Assembly: GCA_051747265.1 (NCBI GenBank)
Contig: JBNJFY010000009.1
Location: forward strand, 91,766-155,765
Direction of reading: 5' to 3'
Length of the DNA: 64,000 nt
DNA from: JBNJFY01 sp051747265
GTDB taxonomy: Bacteria; Bacteroidota; Rhodothermia; Balneolales; Balneolaceae
Both the position numbers and the translations under genes were made by a program. The notes beneath the pieces were generated by a model. It saw only the letters and a program-made list of their open reading frames with translations. It was not told where the DNA came from and made no database searches. Of the stretch, positions 16,363 to 24,761 are shown piece after piece; positions within the stretch are counted from its first letter, which is position 1, and every line of letters starts with the position of its first letter.

Positions 16363-16375
16363 TTAACACTGTTAA
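16363..16375. promoter_or_regulatory. Palindrome TTAACA-C-TGTTAA in divergent promoter region
   Basis: A perfect 6-bp inverted repeat with a 1-base centre lies between the divergent fasciclin and FadL genes. The size and position fit a dimeric repressor or activator site. The surroundings are AT-rich, so chance is possible. Confidence 0.3.
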
Positions 16376-16519
16376 CCTTAAAAAACTTTGTGGAAGGTTA
16401 CAACATTCTCCCATTTCTTCTTTTGGGATCTGCTTCCTACATTTTCAGTGTTCCTACCGGATTCAACCAAAGAGTCGGGGTAGATTTTAACCATTAACCA
16501 ATTCGTATAGGAGTTTCAC

Positions 16520-17767
16520 ATGCGTAGATTGTTACTATCAGCATGCCTCTGCTTAGTTATGGCAACGTCCGCCAAAGCTAGTGGATTTTCGATTTACGAA
16601 GCTAGTGTTCGAGCCAACGCCATGTTGGGGGCATTCACAGCTTACGCCAATCATGTATCAACCATTTATTATAATCCTGCGGGTTTATCCGAACTGGAGG
16701 GGTTACATATTAGTGCCGGTGCAACTATTATTGCGCCACGCAGTTCTTTTCGAGGTCCCCTTCCTAGCTCGAATACTAAGCATGAACAAGTTGCGCAAAA
16801 TTTCCCCGTACCTAATCTCTATGCATCCTATCAAATAGCAGACGGATTGACCGCGGGAATTGGCGTCTACGCGCCATTTGGGTTGGGAACCAAATGGGAG
16901 AGCGATTGGCCGGGACGTTTTCTGGCCGTGGAAACATCGATTGAAACTATCTTTGTAAATCCAGCCGTAGCTTATACACTACCCGACTTCGGAATTGGTA
17001 AAATTCAAATTGGTGCCGGACTGATGGTTGCTGCTTATGGAGGCGTGGTACTCAAACGAACCGTGGGTGACTTTGTGCCCGAATCGGATTTTGAGTTGGA
17101 AGGCCATATGGACAAACCCGCCTTTGGTTATAATTTGGGACTCCTTTATTCTCCTATGGAAGATGTCACCTTGGGCTTTACTTATCGAAGCCAGGTGAGT
17201 GTTGAGTTTTCCGGAGACGCTAATTTCAACGAATTACCGGAATACGGCTTCCCACCCAACACCTCCGGTGGAACTACGCTGGACTTCCCGGCGAACTGGG
17301 CGGTTGGGGTAAATGTCAAACCTACCGATCAACTCTCCTTGGCCCTGGATTATGTATGGTGGGGTTGGTCTAGTTATGATGAGCTAGTTATTGAATTCGA
17401 CCAAACTTTGCCGGCACTCGGCTCCGATGTATTAGCTAGTGACCGCGCTTATGAAGATACCTATCAGATTCGTTTTGGAGCTGAGTACAAGGAATTATTG
17501 GTTCCCGAATTAACAGGTATGCTTGGTTTCGCTTACGACAAAAACCCGGTACCCGATCGTACCTTGGATCCGACATTGCCGGATTCTGATCGACTCCTAT
17601 TTTCCGGCGGGGTGACGTACACCATCAACGAAAAAATTGATATTGATGCCGCCTACATCTACATCCGGGCTAAGGAACGAAAAAATACCACGGCTGAACA
17701 CGGTTTCAAAGGGGTATACAACACCTATGCCCACCTGCCCAGTCTCGGAATCACCATGAAATTTTAA
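16520..17767 (+). CDS. OmpP1/FadL/TodX-family outer-membrane transporter
   Basis: A 415-residue outer-membrane barrel with an N-terminal signal peptide (about residues 1-20). The mature start GFSIYEASVRANAMLGAFTA-, then TIYYNPAGLSEL, is the FadL/TodX hatch region with the diagnostic NPAG motif. GVYAPFGLGTKW, WPGRF and several long beta strands follow, ending in the C-terminal aromatic ITMKF typical of barrels inserted by the BAM machinery. The family takes up long-chain fatty acids and other hydrophobic compounds by lateral diffusion. GGAG precedes the ATG. The SGNH lipoprotein gene starts 19 bases after the stop, so the two form an operon. Confidence 0.9.
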   Translation: MRRLLLSACLCLVMATSAKASGFSIYEASVRANAMLGAFTAYANHVSTIYYNPAGLSELEGLHISAGATIIAPRSSFRGPLPSSNTKHEQVAQNFPVPNLYASYQIADGLTAGIGVYAPFGLGTKWESDWPGRFLAVETSIETIFVNPAVAYTLPDFGIGKIQIGAGLMVAAYGGVVLKRTVGDFVPESDFELEGHMDKPAFGYNLGLLYSPMEDVTLGFTYRSQVSVEFSGDANFNELPEYGFPPNTSGGTTLDFPANWAVGVNVKPTDQLSLALDYVWWGWSSYDELVIEFDQTLPALGSDVLASDRAYEDTYQIRFGAEYKELLVPELTGMLGFAYDKNPVPDRTLDPTLPDSDRLLFSGGVTYTINEKIDIDAAYIYIRAKERKNTTAEHGFKGVYNTYAHLPSLGITMKF

Positions 17768-17786
17768 TCACTGAAGGAGAAAAATT

Positions 17787-19121
17787 ATGAAATTTTCATG
17801 GACCAATAGAGTATCGCTCGCTTTTATCGCACTATTAACAGTAGCGGTCGGTTGTAAGGATTACAACGATCTGGAGCTGGATCCGATCAATTCTGGCTCC
17901 GCTGATTACAGTAAATATGTAGCCGTTGGGAACAGCTTAACCGCTGGGTATCAAAGCAGTTCATTATACGAATCAGCCCAACAGTACTCGTTTCCTAACC
18001 TGATCGCGCGGCAGTTGCGCATTGAAAACTTTGAGCAACCGTTGATAAGTGATCCGGGAATTGGTGGTCGACTAGGCCTGGATGGGAGTTTGGGATCTTT
18101 CACCCCAACATCGGAACAGGGTTCTCCTATAAATGTATCGTTAAATCGTCCCTACGATAATCTTGGAATTCCCGGTGCGCTATTAGCAGATTTCACAGGT
18201 ACCGACCTTCCTGGACTACCTTATTCCGCTCGCCAAGCGAACAATCCCTTCTTCAATGTAGTATTACGTGATCAAGGAAATACACAGGCGGCACAGCTGG
18301 CCGCATCAAATCCCAGCTTTATTACTTTTTGGCTGGGTAATAACGATGTGCTTGGGTATGTAACCTCTGGTGGAGTGCAACCTTATATTCCATCGACCTC
18401 CTTCAATCAACTGTACCAAGCATCTGCCGCACAGTTGGCCAGTACGGGCGCTTCCGTTGCGGTCTATAATGTTCCCGACGTATCCGCTATCCCCTATGTT
18501 TTCTTTGTGAATACCACATTGATTAACGACGGTACACTGACAGCGAAAAACGACCTAACCTTAGGTATTGATGCCATTCCCGGTGATCCCAATATCTATA
18601 TAGAAATTACCGATCCAGCCCAACCGGGAGTAGTTACGGATACGGTAGCCATGAAAGCCCATGCGCCAAGTCAAGGACAAGTAGGAGATTTTTTCTTGTT
18701 ACCTGCGGCTAGCTACTTAAGTCAGCAGGTACTTGTAAATGCAACCAGCCGAAATAGTCCCATTCCCAATCAATATGTATTGGACGCTGGCGAATTAACA
18801 CAAGCTTCTACGCTGGTAGCTCAATACAATGGTCACATCAGTCAGATTGCCAATGCTAATGGGTTTACTCTGATCGATATCAATCAGTTCTTTAATGAGG
18901 TTATTGCTCAAGGCTATTATGAAACCGAACATGGAGAACAGTTTCGTCCGGTTCCCGGCGAACTGTTTAGCTTAGACGCGGTTCATCCTAGCAATAAGGG
19001 GCAAGCTATCATCGCCAACCAAACCATTGAAAAATTGAATGAGGTATATGGTTCCAACATTCCCACAGTGGATGTTCGAACTATTCCGCGGGGCATTCCG
19101 GTAACCGATCCCACGAACTAA
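17787..19121 (+). CDS. SGNH/GDSL-type hydrolase lipoprotein
   Basis: A 444-residue lipoprotein (VAVGC lipobox near residue 23) with an SGNH hydrolase fold. Block I is AVGNSLTAGYQSS with the nucleophile Ser, block III is WLGNNDVL, and block V is DAVHPSNKG, giving the catalytic Asp/His pair. Large insertions between the blocks explain the length. It probably hydrolyses lipid or carbohydrate esters at the outer membrane. Its position directly after a FadL-type channel, with an AAGGAGA SD, suggests it releases fatty acids or other hydrophobic products for uptake. The substrate is inferred from context only. A hairpin terminator follows. Confidence 0.88.
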   Translation: MKFSWTNRVSLAFIALLTVAVGCKDYNDLELDPINSGSADYSKYVAVGNSLTAGYQSSSLYESAQQYSFPNLIARQLRIENFEQPLISDPGIGGRLGLDGSLGSFTPTSEQGSPINVSLNRPYDNLGIPGALLADFTGTDLPGLPYSARQANNPFFNVVLRDQGNTQAAQLAASNPSFITFWLGNNDVLGYVTSGGVQPYIPSTSFNQLYQASAAQLASTGASVAVYNVPDVSAIPYVFFVNTTLINDGTLTAKNDLTLGIDAIPGDPNIYIEITDPAQPGVVTDTVAMKAHAPSQGQVGDFFLLPAASYLSQQVLVNATSRNSPIPNQYVLDAGELTQASTLVAQYNGHISQIANANGFTLIDINQFFNEVIAQGYYETEHGEQFRPVPGELFSLDAVHPSNKGQAIIANQTIEKLNEVYGSNIPTVDVRTIPRGIPVTDPTN

Positions 19122-19144
19122 ACCTCTCATGCTTTCAACCACAC

Positions 19145-19178
19145 AGCGGAGCTGCCCACCAGCGGCTCCGCTTTTTTT
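19145..19178 (+). terminator. Intrinsic terminator after the SGNH lipoprotein gene
   Basis: Arms AGCGGAGC and GCTCCGCT are followed by a run of seven Ts. It separates the FadL/SGNH operon from pyrF. Confidence 0.9.
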
Positions 19179-19194
19179 ATGCCCAGCTCATCCA

Positions 19195-19224
19195 TTGCAA
19201 TACCTGCCAGATCTCGTATCTTTA
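19195..19224 (+). promoter_or_regulatory. Bacteroidota-type promoter of the pyrF operon
   Basis: TTG at 19195, exactly 19 bases, then TATCTTTA at 19217. This matches the TTG-N19-TAnnTTTG consensus with one mismatch in the last position. Transcription would begin about 25 bases before the pyrF ATG. It lies in the 79 bases between a terminator and pyrF, where a promoter is needed. Confidence 0.5.
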
Positions 19225-19257
19225 GCCCAGCATCAAAACCGTGGCAAAATCAATGGG

Positions 19258-20112
19258 ATGGCCGATACTGAATCTACCTATACCGCGAAATTACAACAGG
19301 CGATAACAGCCGCTGATTCCACCTTATGTGTGGGGCTGGACCCCAATCCGGATCGCCTTCCCCCGCATCTTATTGAGCAATCGGATTCCATGGCCTCTGC
19401 TTTCCGCAGGTTTTGCCTGGGAATTATCGAAGCAACCTCTGACTACTGTGCTGCTTACAAACCTAATATTGCGTTTTTTGAAGCGATAGGTCCGGATGGA
19501 ATCGATGTCTTTGCCGATGTTGTGGCTGCCATCCCGGATGAAAAAATTTGCATAGCCGATGCCAAACGAGGAGATATCGGCACTACCGCGCAACAATACG
19601 ATACCGCCTTTTTTGAACACTATGGTGTGGATGCCTTGACGGTCAACCCATTGATGGGAATGGATACCTTATCGGTTTATGCCGATCACCCCTCCAAGTC
19701 GTTGTATGTACTAACCCTAACCAGCAATCCCGGTGCCGCTGATTTTTTATTGCAGACTGACACCGACGATCAATTATTAGCCACACGCATTGCCACTCGA
19801 TTGCGTGATGCGCAATCAAACAGTCAAACTCACTTGGGAATGGTGGTTGGGGCCACCAACGCCGATCACGCTACTGCAGTTCTCCAAGCCCATCCCCAGG
19901 CGGCGTTATTAGTTCCGGGCATCGGGGCACAAGGGGGATCAGTGGATCTGCTGGCCCGACAATTACGATCTCATGCCGGCTTGCCCCTGATCTCATCTAG
20001 TCGGAGTATCATCTATGCCGATACCTCCGCCAATGGGTGGAAACAAGGAGCTGCCCGGGCGGCCCAACAAACCAAAGCTAAGCTGGATCCAATTACCAAT
20101 CGTTATGTCTAA
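19258..20112 (+). CDS. pyrF: Orotidine 5'-phosphate decarboxylase (type 2)
   Basis: A 284-residue OMP decarboxylase that converts OMP to UMP. Motifs are LCVGLDPNPDRLP, YKPNIAFFEAIG, the active-site DAKRGDIGTTAQQYD, the phosphate-binding region near LVPGIGAQGGS, and SSSRSIIYA. The length and the DAKRGDIGTT form match the bacterial type 2 subfamily. The ATG at 19258 (MADTES) is preferred; an in-frame extension upstream overlaps the terminator and promoter. The last 8 bases overlap rnhA. It heads the pyrF-rnhA-GT4-GT4 operon. Confidence 0.93.
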   Translation: MADTESTYTAKLQQAITAADSTLCVGLDPNPDRLPPHLIEQSDSMASAFRRFCLGIIEATSDYCAAYKPNIAFFEAIGPDGIDVFADVVAAIPDEKICIADAKRGDIGTTAQQYDTAFFEHYGVDALTVNPLMGMDTLSVYADHPSKSLYVLTLTSNPGAADFLLQTDTDDQLLATRIATRLRDAQSNSQTHLGMVVGATNADHATAVLQAHPQAALLVPGIGAQGGSVDLLARQLRSHAGLPLISSSRSIIYADTSANGWKQGAARAAQQTKAKLDPITNRYV

Positions 20113-20554
20113 GCCTAAAAAAGAAGTAGTTATTTATACAGATGGAGCCTGCAGCGGGAATCCGGGTCCCGGCGGATGGGGAGCGCTGCTCATGTATAAC
20201 GGGAAAGCCAAAGAAATGAGTGGCGGCGAACCGCATACCACCAACAACCGGATGGAAATGCGAGCCATTATTGAGGCACTGAAAGCACTGAATGAACCCT
20301 GCATCGTACACATTCATTCGGACAGCGCGCTGATCGTCAACACTTTTCAAAAAGATTGGATTTCGGGGTGGCAAAAGCGGGGTTGGAAAAACGCCAGCAA
20401 AAAACCGGTTAAAAACAAAGATTTATGGCTCGAAATGCTGGAAGCGATGGAACCACATGACGTGCGCTGGGTGAAAGTAAAAGGTCACTCTACCGATGAA
20501 TACAACAACCATGTGGATCAGTTAGCCGTGGAGGCCTCCAAGCAATATCAATAA
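20105..20554 (+). CDS. rnhA: Ribonuclease HI
   Basis: A 149-residue RNase HI that removes RNA from RNA-DNA hybrids. The four acidic catalytic residues are visible: Asp in YTDGACSGNPGPGGWG, Glu in NNRMEMRAIIEAL, Asp in HSDSALIV, and the last Asp in NNHVDQLAVEA. The basic handle region KRGWKNASKKPVKNKDLW is present. The ATG at 20105 lies inside the pyrF end, with an 8-base overlap. An in-frame extension to 20015 is unlikely because it would lie wholly within pyrF. The stop overlaps the next ATG by one base. Confidence 0.95.
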   Translation: MSKPKKEVVIYTDGACSGNPGPGGWGALLMYNGKAKEMSGGEPHTTNNRMEMRAIIEALKALNEPCIVHIHSDSALIVNTFQKDWISGWQKRGWKNASKKPVKNKDLWLEMLEAMEPHDVRWVKVKGHSTDEYNNHVDQLAVEASKQYQ

Positions 20555-21783
20555 TGGCTCGTACCTCAAATCCAACCATTACCTTTATAAATCAGCATTA
20601 CTACCCCGATGTGGCGGCCACGGGACAAATCCTGACGGATCTGTGTGAATACCTGGCTGCCTATGATTTTAATGTACGGGTTATCTGCAGTCGCGGGCAT
20701 TATCTCAGCGGTCAGATTAAGGCCCCGGCTTATGAAGTCCGGCGCGGAGTAGAAATTCACCGTATTCGGGCTACCTCGCACGGTCGGGATTCAACCTTGG
20801 GCCGGATGACTGATTACGCCTCCTTTTTCTTTCATGCCTCCCGCAAATTGTTGGAGCTTCCCGATCATGATGCGATCGTGACGCTAACCACCCCCCCGAT
20901 GCTGGGTAATGTAGGCAGCTACTTTGCTCGGCTCCATCAGTGCGAACACATTATCTGGTCGATGGATCTTCATCCCGATGCCGAAATCCGAATGGGATTT
21001 TTTCCAGAACAAGGGTTGGGCCAGTGGTTGTGGGATATAAATCGTCAAGCATACGCCAATGCCACCCATGTAGTAGATTTAGGGCCACGTATGCACGACT
21101 TGCTAAGTAATGATTATTGCCTTCCCGAAGATCAACATTCCACCATCCGGGTATGGAGTCACGCCGAAGAGTATCCACCCATTGCCAAAGAAGAAGCCCA
21201 AAAGCTGTTGCCTTCGTCAATTCGGGATCGATTTATCGTTCAATACTCTGGCAACCTGGGGTTGGTTCATGAGTTCGAAACTATGATCGATGTGATCGAC
21301 CAACTCAATGAAGATGACTCCATCGGTTTTGTGTTTAATGGTGATGGACCCAAACGCGCGATGATTGAGCAAGCCATTGTTGAGCGGGGTCTAAACAACG
21401 TCTGCCTGCTTCCTTATGTGGATCGGGATGAGTTGTACATTTCAATGGCCAAAGCGGATGTACACTGGCTATCGCTGGAACCCAAATATTCCGGAATCGC
21501 TGTTCCGGCGAAACTGACAGGGTATATGGCGAGTCGCAGACCGGTTTTGTTCGTTGGAGATCTAGAATCGGATAGTGCCCGTGATATTCGCGAGGCGGAA
21601 TGTGGATATACATTTGAACCGGGTTCCACCGAGTCCATTATTGAACATATACGATCATTGCAACACAACGAGTCGCTTCGGCGAGAATTAGGTATGAACG
21701 GAAGGTATTATTTCGAGGCCCATTCCGAGCGATTGGTTTGCTGTGAGCAGTGGGAACTCTTACTAAAAGAACTCCTATCCTGA
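20554..21783 (+). CDS. GT4-family glycosyltransferase (WbuB-like)
   Basis: A 409-residue GT-B glycosyltransferase. The N-terminal domain begins TFINQHYYPDVAATGQILTDLCEYL, typical of WbuB/FnlC-associated GT4 enzymes of O-antigen and capsule pathways. The C-terminal donor domain has VQYSGNLGLVHEFETMID, FVFNGDGPKR and YSGIAVPAKLTGYMA. No signal peptide is present; it should act at the inner face of the inner membrane. The donor and acceptor sugars cannot be read from the sequence. It overlaps rnhA by one base and the next transferase by one base, showing translational coupling. Confidence 0.87.
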   Translation: MARTSNPTITFINQHYYPDVAATGQILTDLCEYLAAYDFNVRVICSRGHYLSGQIKAPAYEVRRGVEIHRIRATSHGRDSTLGRMTDYASFFFHASRKLLELPDHDAIVTLTTPPMLGNVGSYFARLHQCEHIIWSMDLHPDAEIRMGFFPEQGLGQWLWDINRQAYANATHVVDLGPRMHDLLSNDYCLPEDQHSTIRVWSHAEEYPPIAKEEAQKLLPSSIRDRFIVQYSGNLGLVHEFETMIDVIDQLNEDDSIGFVFNGDGPKRAMIEQAIVERGLNNVCLLPYVDRDELYISMAKADVHWLSLEPKYSGIAVPAKLTGYMASRRPVLFVGDLESDSARDIREAECGYTFEPGSTESIIEHIRSLQHNESLRRELGMNGRYYFEAHSERLVCCEQWELLLKELLS

Positions 21784-23027
21784 TGCCAGATTCCAAGCAA
21801 CATTCACCAGTGGTAGTGGCTCAGCTGGGAGCCCGCATGCATTACGCGGTTCCGGTCATGTTACATCAAGCTGGGCTACTGGATCACTTCTATACCGACT
21901 TGTGGTTCGATCTCCTCCCCCAATGGGCGCAAATAAGTATCCAGGCAATTCCACACCAGGGAATTCAACGGTTTACCAGTCGACGCCATCCCGATTTGCC
22001 CACAGATAAAGTATCCGCGCTCACCTACGCCGGAATACGATACGCTCAGCAACTACGCAACTGCTCTTCACGGGAAGAGGAAACCCGGCTATATCTGGAG
22101 ATGGGCAGGAAGTTCACCCGGTGGGTTGGCGATCAATTACTGCGGCAGGATCAACTTCCCCGCATGTTGTACCTATTCAATTCCGCCGCCTTAGAAATTG
22201 TGGAAGACGCCCATTTCGATGCCTCATATACCATCGTGGAACAAACGCTGGCGCCACGTCTGACGGAACGCCAGATTCTGCGGAAGGAATATCAAAAGCG
22301 TGATCTCACGTTCCCATCTGATGCATATACCGATGCTTATGAGCAACGGGAATTAGCCGAGTGGCAAAACAGTGATGTGGTACTTTGTGGATCAGACTTT
22401 GTGGCCAACGCGGTTCAGGAAATTACCGGCGGTGATGTTCAGACACGGGTCATCCCCTATGGGTTCACCCCCGAAAATGAATGGAATAGCTTACCATCAG
22501 AGCGTCCCTCGAATTCCAATTTACAGATACTCTTCGTTGGTAATGGGGGTATTCGAAAGGGATTGCCCTATTTACTGGAGGCGGTTCAAGACCTCACTGA
22601 TGTGGAGCTGCACATTGTGGGTCATACGGGTCTACCCGAAACTATTCGGCAAAAATATACCCATTTGGACCATATCCATTGGCAAAATCGGGTTCCCCGT
22701 CAGCAGATGAAAAATATTTACGAACAGGCGGACCTATTTGTATTACCCAGCTTGTGTGAAGGATCCGCCACGGTAATCTATGAGGCGATGTCCTATCAAT
22801 TGCCCATCATTTGCACCCCCAACTCCGGATCCGTGATTACCGATGGTCAGGAAGGATACCTTATTCCCATTCAATCCAGTGAAGCTCTGCGAGATAAAAT
22901 CATCCAACTTCGAGATGACACCACCTTACGTCAGACCATGAGTCGGAACGCTGCCCAAACCGCGGAGGAATACACCGTAAGTCGTTATCGAGAGCGGCTG
23001 GTTCAATTTGTGCGGGATCATCTTTAA
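21783..23027 (+). CDS. GT4-family glycosyltransferase
   Basis: A 414-residue GT-B enzyme starting at MPDSKQHSPVVVAQLGAR (ATG at 21783, overlapping the previous stop by one base; an 11-codon extension would lie in the previous gene). The C-terminal half has the GT4 pattern LQILFVGNGGIRKGLPYLLEA, HWQNRVPRQQM, FVLPSLCEGSATVIYEAMS and PIICTPNSGS. The N-terminal acceptor domain is not specific. It pairs with the preceding GT4 and may extend the same surface glycan. Its last 4 bases overlap tsaD, which is read from the other strand. Confidence 0.87.
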   Translation: MPDSKQHSPVVVAQLGARMHYAVPVMLHQAGLLDHFYTDLWFDLLPQWAQISIQAIPHQGIQRFTSRRHPDLPTDKVSALTYAGIRYAQQLRNCSSREEETRLYLEMGRKFTRWVGDQLLRQDQLPRMLYLFNSAALEIVEDAHFDASYTIVEQTLAPRLTERQILRKEYQKRDLTFPSDAYTDAYEQRELAEWQNSDVVLCGSDFVANAVQEITGGDVQTRVIPYGFTPENEWNSLPSERPSNSNLQILFVGNGGIRKGLPYLLEAVQDLTDVELHIVGHTGLPETIRQKYTHLDHIHWQNRVPRQQMKNIYEQADLFVLPSLCEGSATVIYEAMSYQLPIICTPNSGSVITDGQEGYLIPIQSSEALRDKIIQLRDDTTLRQTMSRNAAQTAEEYTVSRYRERLVQFVRDHL

Positions 23028-24049
23028 GAAGTGGACGCGGCTTGCATGCGCTCCCATTGCGCTAAGTTGGCAAACGGACGGAGTCCCAAATCATCGTATT
23101 CCCCTCGTTGTGCCTTCATCCAACCGGTTACCGCAATCATGGCCGCGTTATCCGTGCAGTAAGCCAGATCCGGAATATGCAGGGTCAGTTTCATTTCCGA
23201 GGCCAATGCCCGAACCTGTTTTCGCAACATGCTGTTGGCAGATACACCGCCGGCTAAGGCAATCGTTTTCACCCCGGTTTGCTTGACTGCCCGTTTTAAT
23301 TTGGCCACCAAAACATCTACAATCGCGGCTGTTACACTGGCACTTAAATCAGCCCGATGGGTCTCCAAATATGCTTGTTGATCTTCTTGATCTTCCAAAT
23401 GATAGAGCACGGACGTTTTTAATCCGGAAAAACTAAATTCAAGCCCTTTGTTAATCATCCCTCGTGGAAATCGCTGAAACTTGGGATTCCCCTGTTTGGC
23501 TAGTTGATCCATCACCGGTCCGGCCGGATAAGGTAACCCAAGAATCTTACCTACTTTATCAAAAGCTTCTCCGGCCGCATCATCCCGGGTTGCGCCCAAT
23601 AGTGTGTGATCGAATGGCCCTTCCACCAAAATCAACTGCGTATGCCCGCCAGATACCACCAAAGCTACAAATGGATACTCCGGCTGTTCATCAATGTAGT
23701 TAGCATACACATGGGCGTCCATGTGATTCACCCCAATTAATGGGATACCATGATTAATGGAGAGCCCTTTCGCAAAACACACCCCCACCAACAAAGCACC
23801 GATCAAACCCGGCCCCTGGGTAACCGCAATCGCCTCGATATCCTCAATCCCGAAACCGGATTCCTCCAGCGCTTGCCTCACCGTTTGCGAGATTGTCTTG
23901 TGGTGGGCTCGAGAGGCCAACTCCGGCACTACCCCTCCGTATTGCTCGTGGATGGTTTGAGAGGCAATGACATTGGAGTGCAGGCCGTCATCATCATAGA
24001 CAGCGGCAGCCGTTTCGTCGCAGGATGATTCAATTCCGAGTATGCGCAT
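23024..24049 (-). CDS. tsaD: tRNA N6-adenosine threonylcarbamoyltransferase
   Basis: A 341-residue TsaD (Kae1/YgjD), the enzyme that transfers threonylcarbamoyl from TC-AMP to A37 of ANN-decoding tRNAs with TsaB and TsaE. Signatures are ILGIESSCDETAAAVYDDDG, PELASRAHHKTI, TQGPGLIGALLVGVCFAKGL, metal ligands His in VNHMDAHVYA, VVSGGHTQLI, and ALAGGVSANSMLRKQV near the C-terminus. The length is normal. The ATG is only 4 bases from a tandem heptamer array, so no normal RBS is present. The gene is usually essential, so the array must be compatible with its expression. It is convergent with the GT4 operon, with a 4-base overlap. Confidence 0.96.
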   Translation of the reverse strand: MRILGIESSCDETAAAVYDDDGLHSNVIASQTIHEQYGGVVPELASRAHHKTISQTVRQALEESGFGIEDIEAIAVTQGPGLIGALLVGVCFAKGLSINHGIPLIGVNHMDAHVYANYIDEQPEYPFVALVVSGGHTQLILVEGPFDHTLLGATRDDAAGEAFDKVGKILGLPYPAGPVMDQLAKQGNPKFQRFPRGMINKGLEFSFSGLKTSVLYHLEDQEDQQAYLETHRADLSASVTAAIVDVLVAKLKRAVKQTGVKTIALAGGVSANSMLRKQVRALASEMKLTLHIPDLAYCTDNAAMIAVTGWMKAQRGEYDDLGLRPFANLAQWERMQAASTS

Positions 24050-24053
24050 TTTT

Positions 24054-24105
24054 CAGTTGGCAGTTGGCAGTTGGCAGTTGGCAGTTGGCAGTTGGCAGTT
24101 GGCAG
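24054..24105. repeat. Heptamer tandem array, CAGTTGG x7
   Basis: Seven exact copies of CAGTTGG followed by CAG, equivalent to GGCAGTT units on the plus strand. It fills the space between the IVP-like gene and the tsaD start codon. The unit differs by one base from that of the array on the other side of the IVP-like gene and runs in the opposite orientation. Confidence 0.98.
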
Positions 24106-24115
24106 AGTTATTTAA

Positions 24116-24553
24116 CTAGAAATTAGCTCCAAATTTGTCTGGATTTTTGATCATATAGCCCAATAAACGTCCGATTTCAGAATATTCTTTCTGCATTTGG
24201 TGATAGTGTTCTTCGTCTAAATACGAACAATCTTTGGCGAAGCGTAACCAAACTTTGGTTTCACTACATTCCATATCGGCATCCGTTAGTTTGGCAATAA
24301 AATGTTTGGGATACCTTCTTTTGCGATATGCTTCAACCAAATTAACCGTGACCGACCTAGATGACCTTCTTATTTGATCTGTTAGAGAATAGATTTCCTC
24401 TCTTGGGAAGGCCTTTGTTAAATCAAATATATCCATCGCCGCCTGATAGGCACGCTGATAAATTGTTAGACTTTCATATCCTTTCGAATTTGAAGGTTCA
24501 TGAACCCCCGACCATTCATTTTCTATAACCCTATAGTTAAAATCTTTGCTCAT
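24116..24553 (-). CDS. Four-helix-bundle protein of the 23S rRNA intervening-sequence (IVP/S23, Avd-like) family
   Basis: A 145-residue, all-helical basic protein. [43 protein letters not shown] is the signature of the S23/IVP family (TIGR02436), as are [13 protein letters not shown] and the [15 protein letters not shown] segment. Family members are encoded in intervening sequences of 23S rRNA genes or stand alone; the accessory protein Avd of diversity-generating retroelements shares the fold. No reverse transcriptase or rRNA is next to this copy. The gene lies exactly between two heptamer arrays. The ATG at 24553 is 13 bases downstream of one array; no SD is seen. The molecular function is unknown; nucleic-acid binding is inferred from the basic surface of relatives. 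Confidence 0.88.
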
Positions 24554-24566
24554 TGTTTATAAAAAT

Positions 24567-24656
<90 letters not shown>

Positions 24657-24664
24657 CAAAATAT

Positions 24665-24696
24665 AAAAAAGGGCCCGCCAATTGACGAACCCTTTT
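24665..24696 (-). terminator. Intrinsic terminator of the PID-CTERM-like gene
   Basis: Arms of about 13 bp (AAAAGGG plus G-U-containing inner pairs) around an AATT loop; on the minus strand a T-run follows. The hairpin is very like the one after dnaK at 35534-35565. In both places a heptamer array begins just downstream. Confidence 0.85.
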
Positions 24697-24761
24697 CTGT
24701 GTAGCCGAACGTTCATCCGGCTTGCGTCGTGTGCTGTCCTAAAGAACGATCGATTTAAGCG

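Noticed and set aside
20554..23027. Complete capsule or O-antigen locus
   Set aside because: Only two glycosyltransferases are together; no flippase, polymerase or sugar-nucleotide genes are adjacent.
24116..24553. Intervening sequence inside a 23S rRNA gene
   Set aside because: Neither side shows rRNA sequence; the neighbours are tsaD and a small protein gene.
24116..24553. Diversity-generating retroelement accessory protein (Avd)
   Set aside because: No reverse transcriptase, template repeat or variable repeat is visible within reach.
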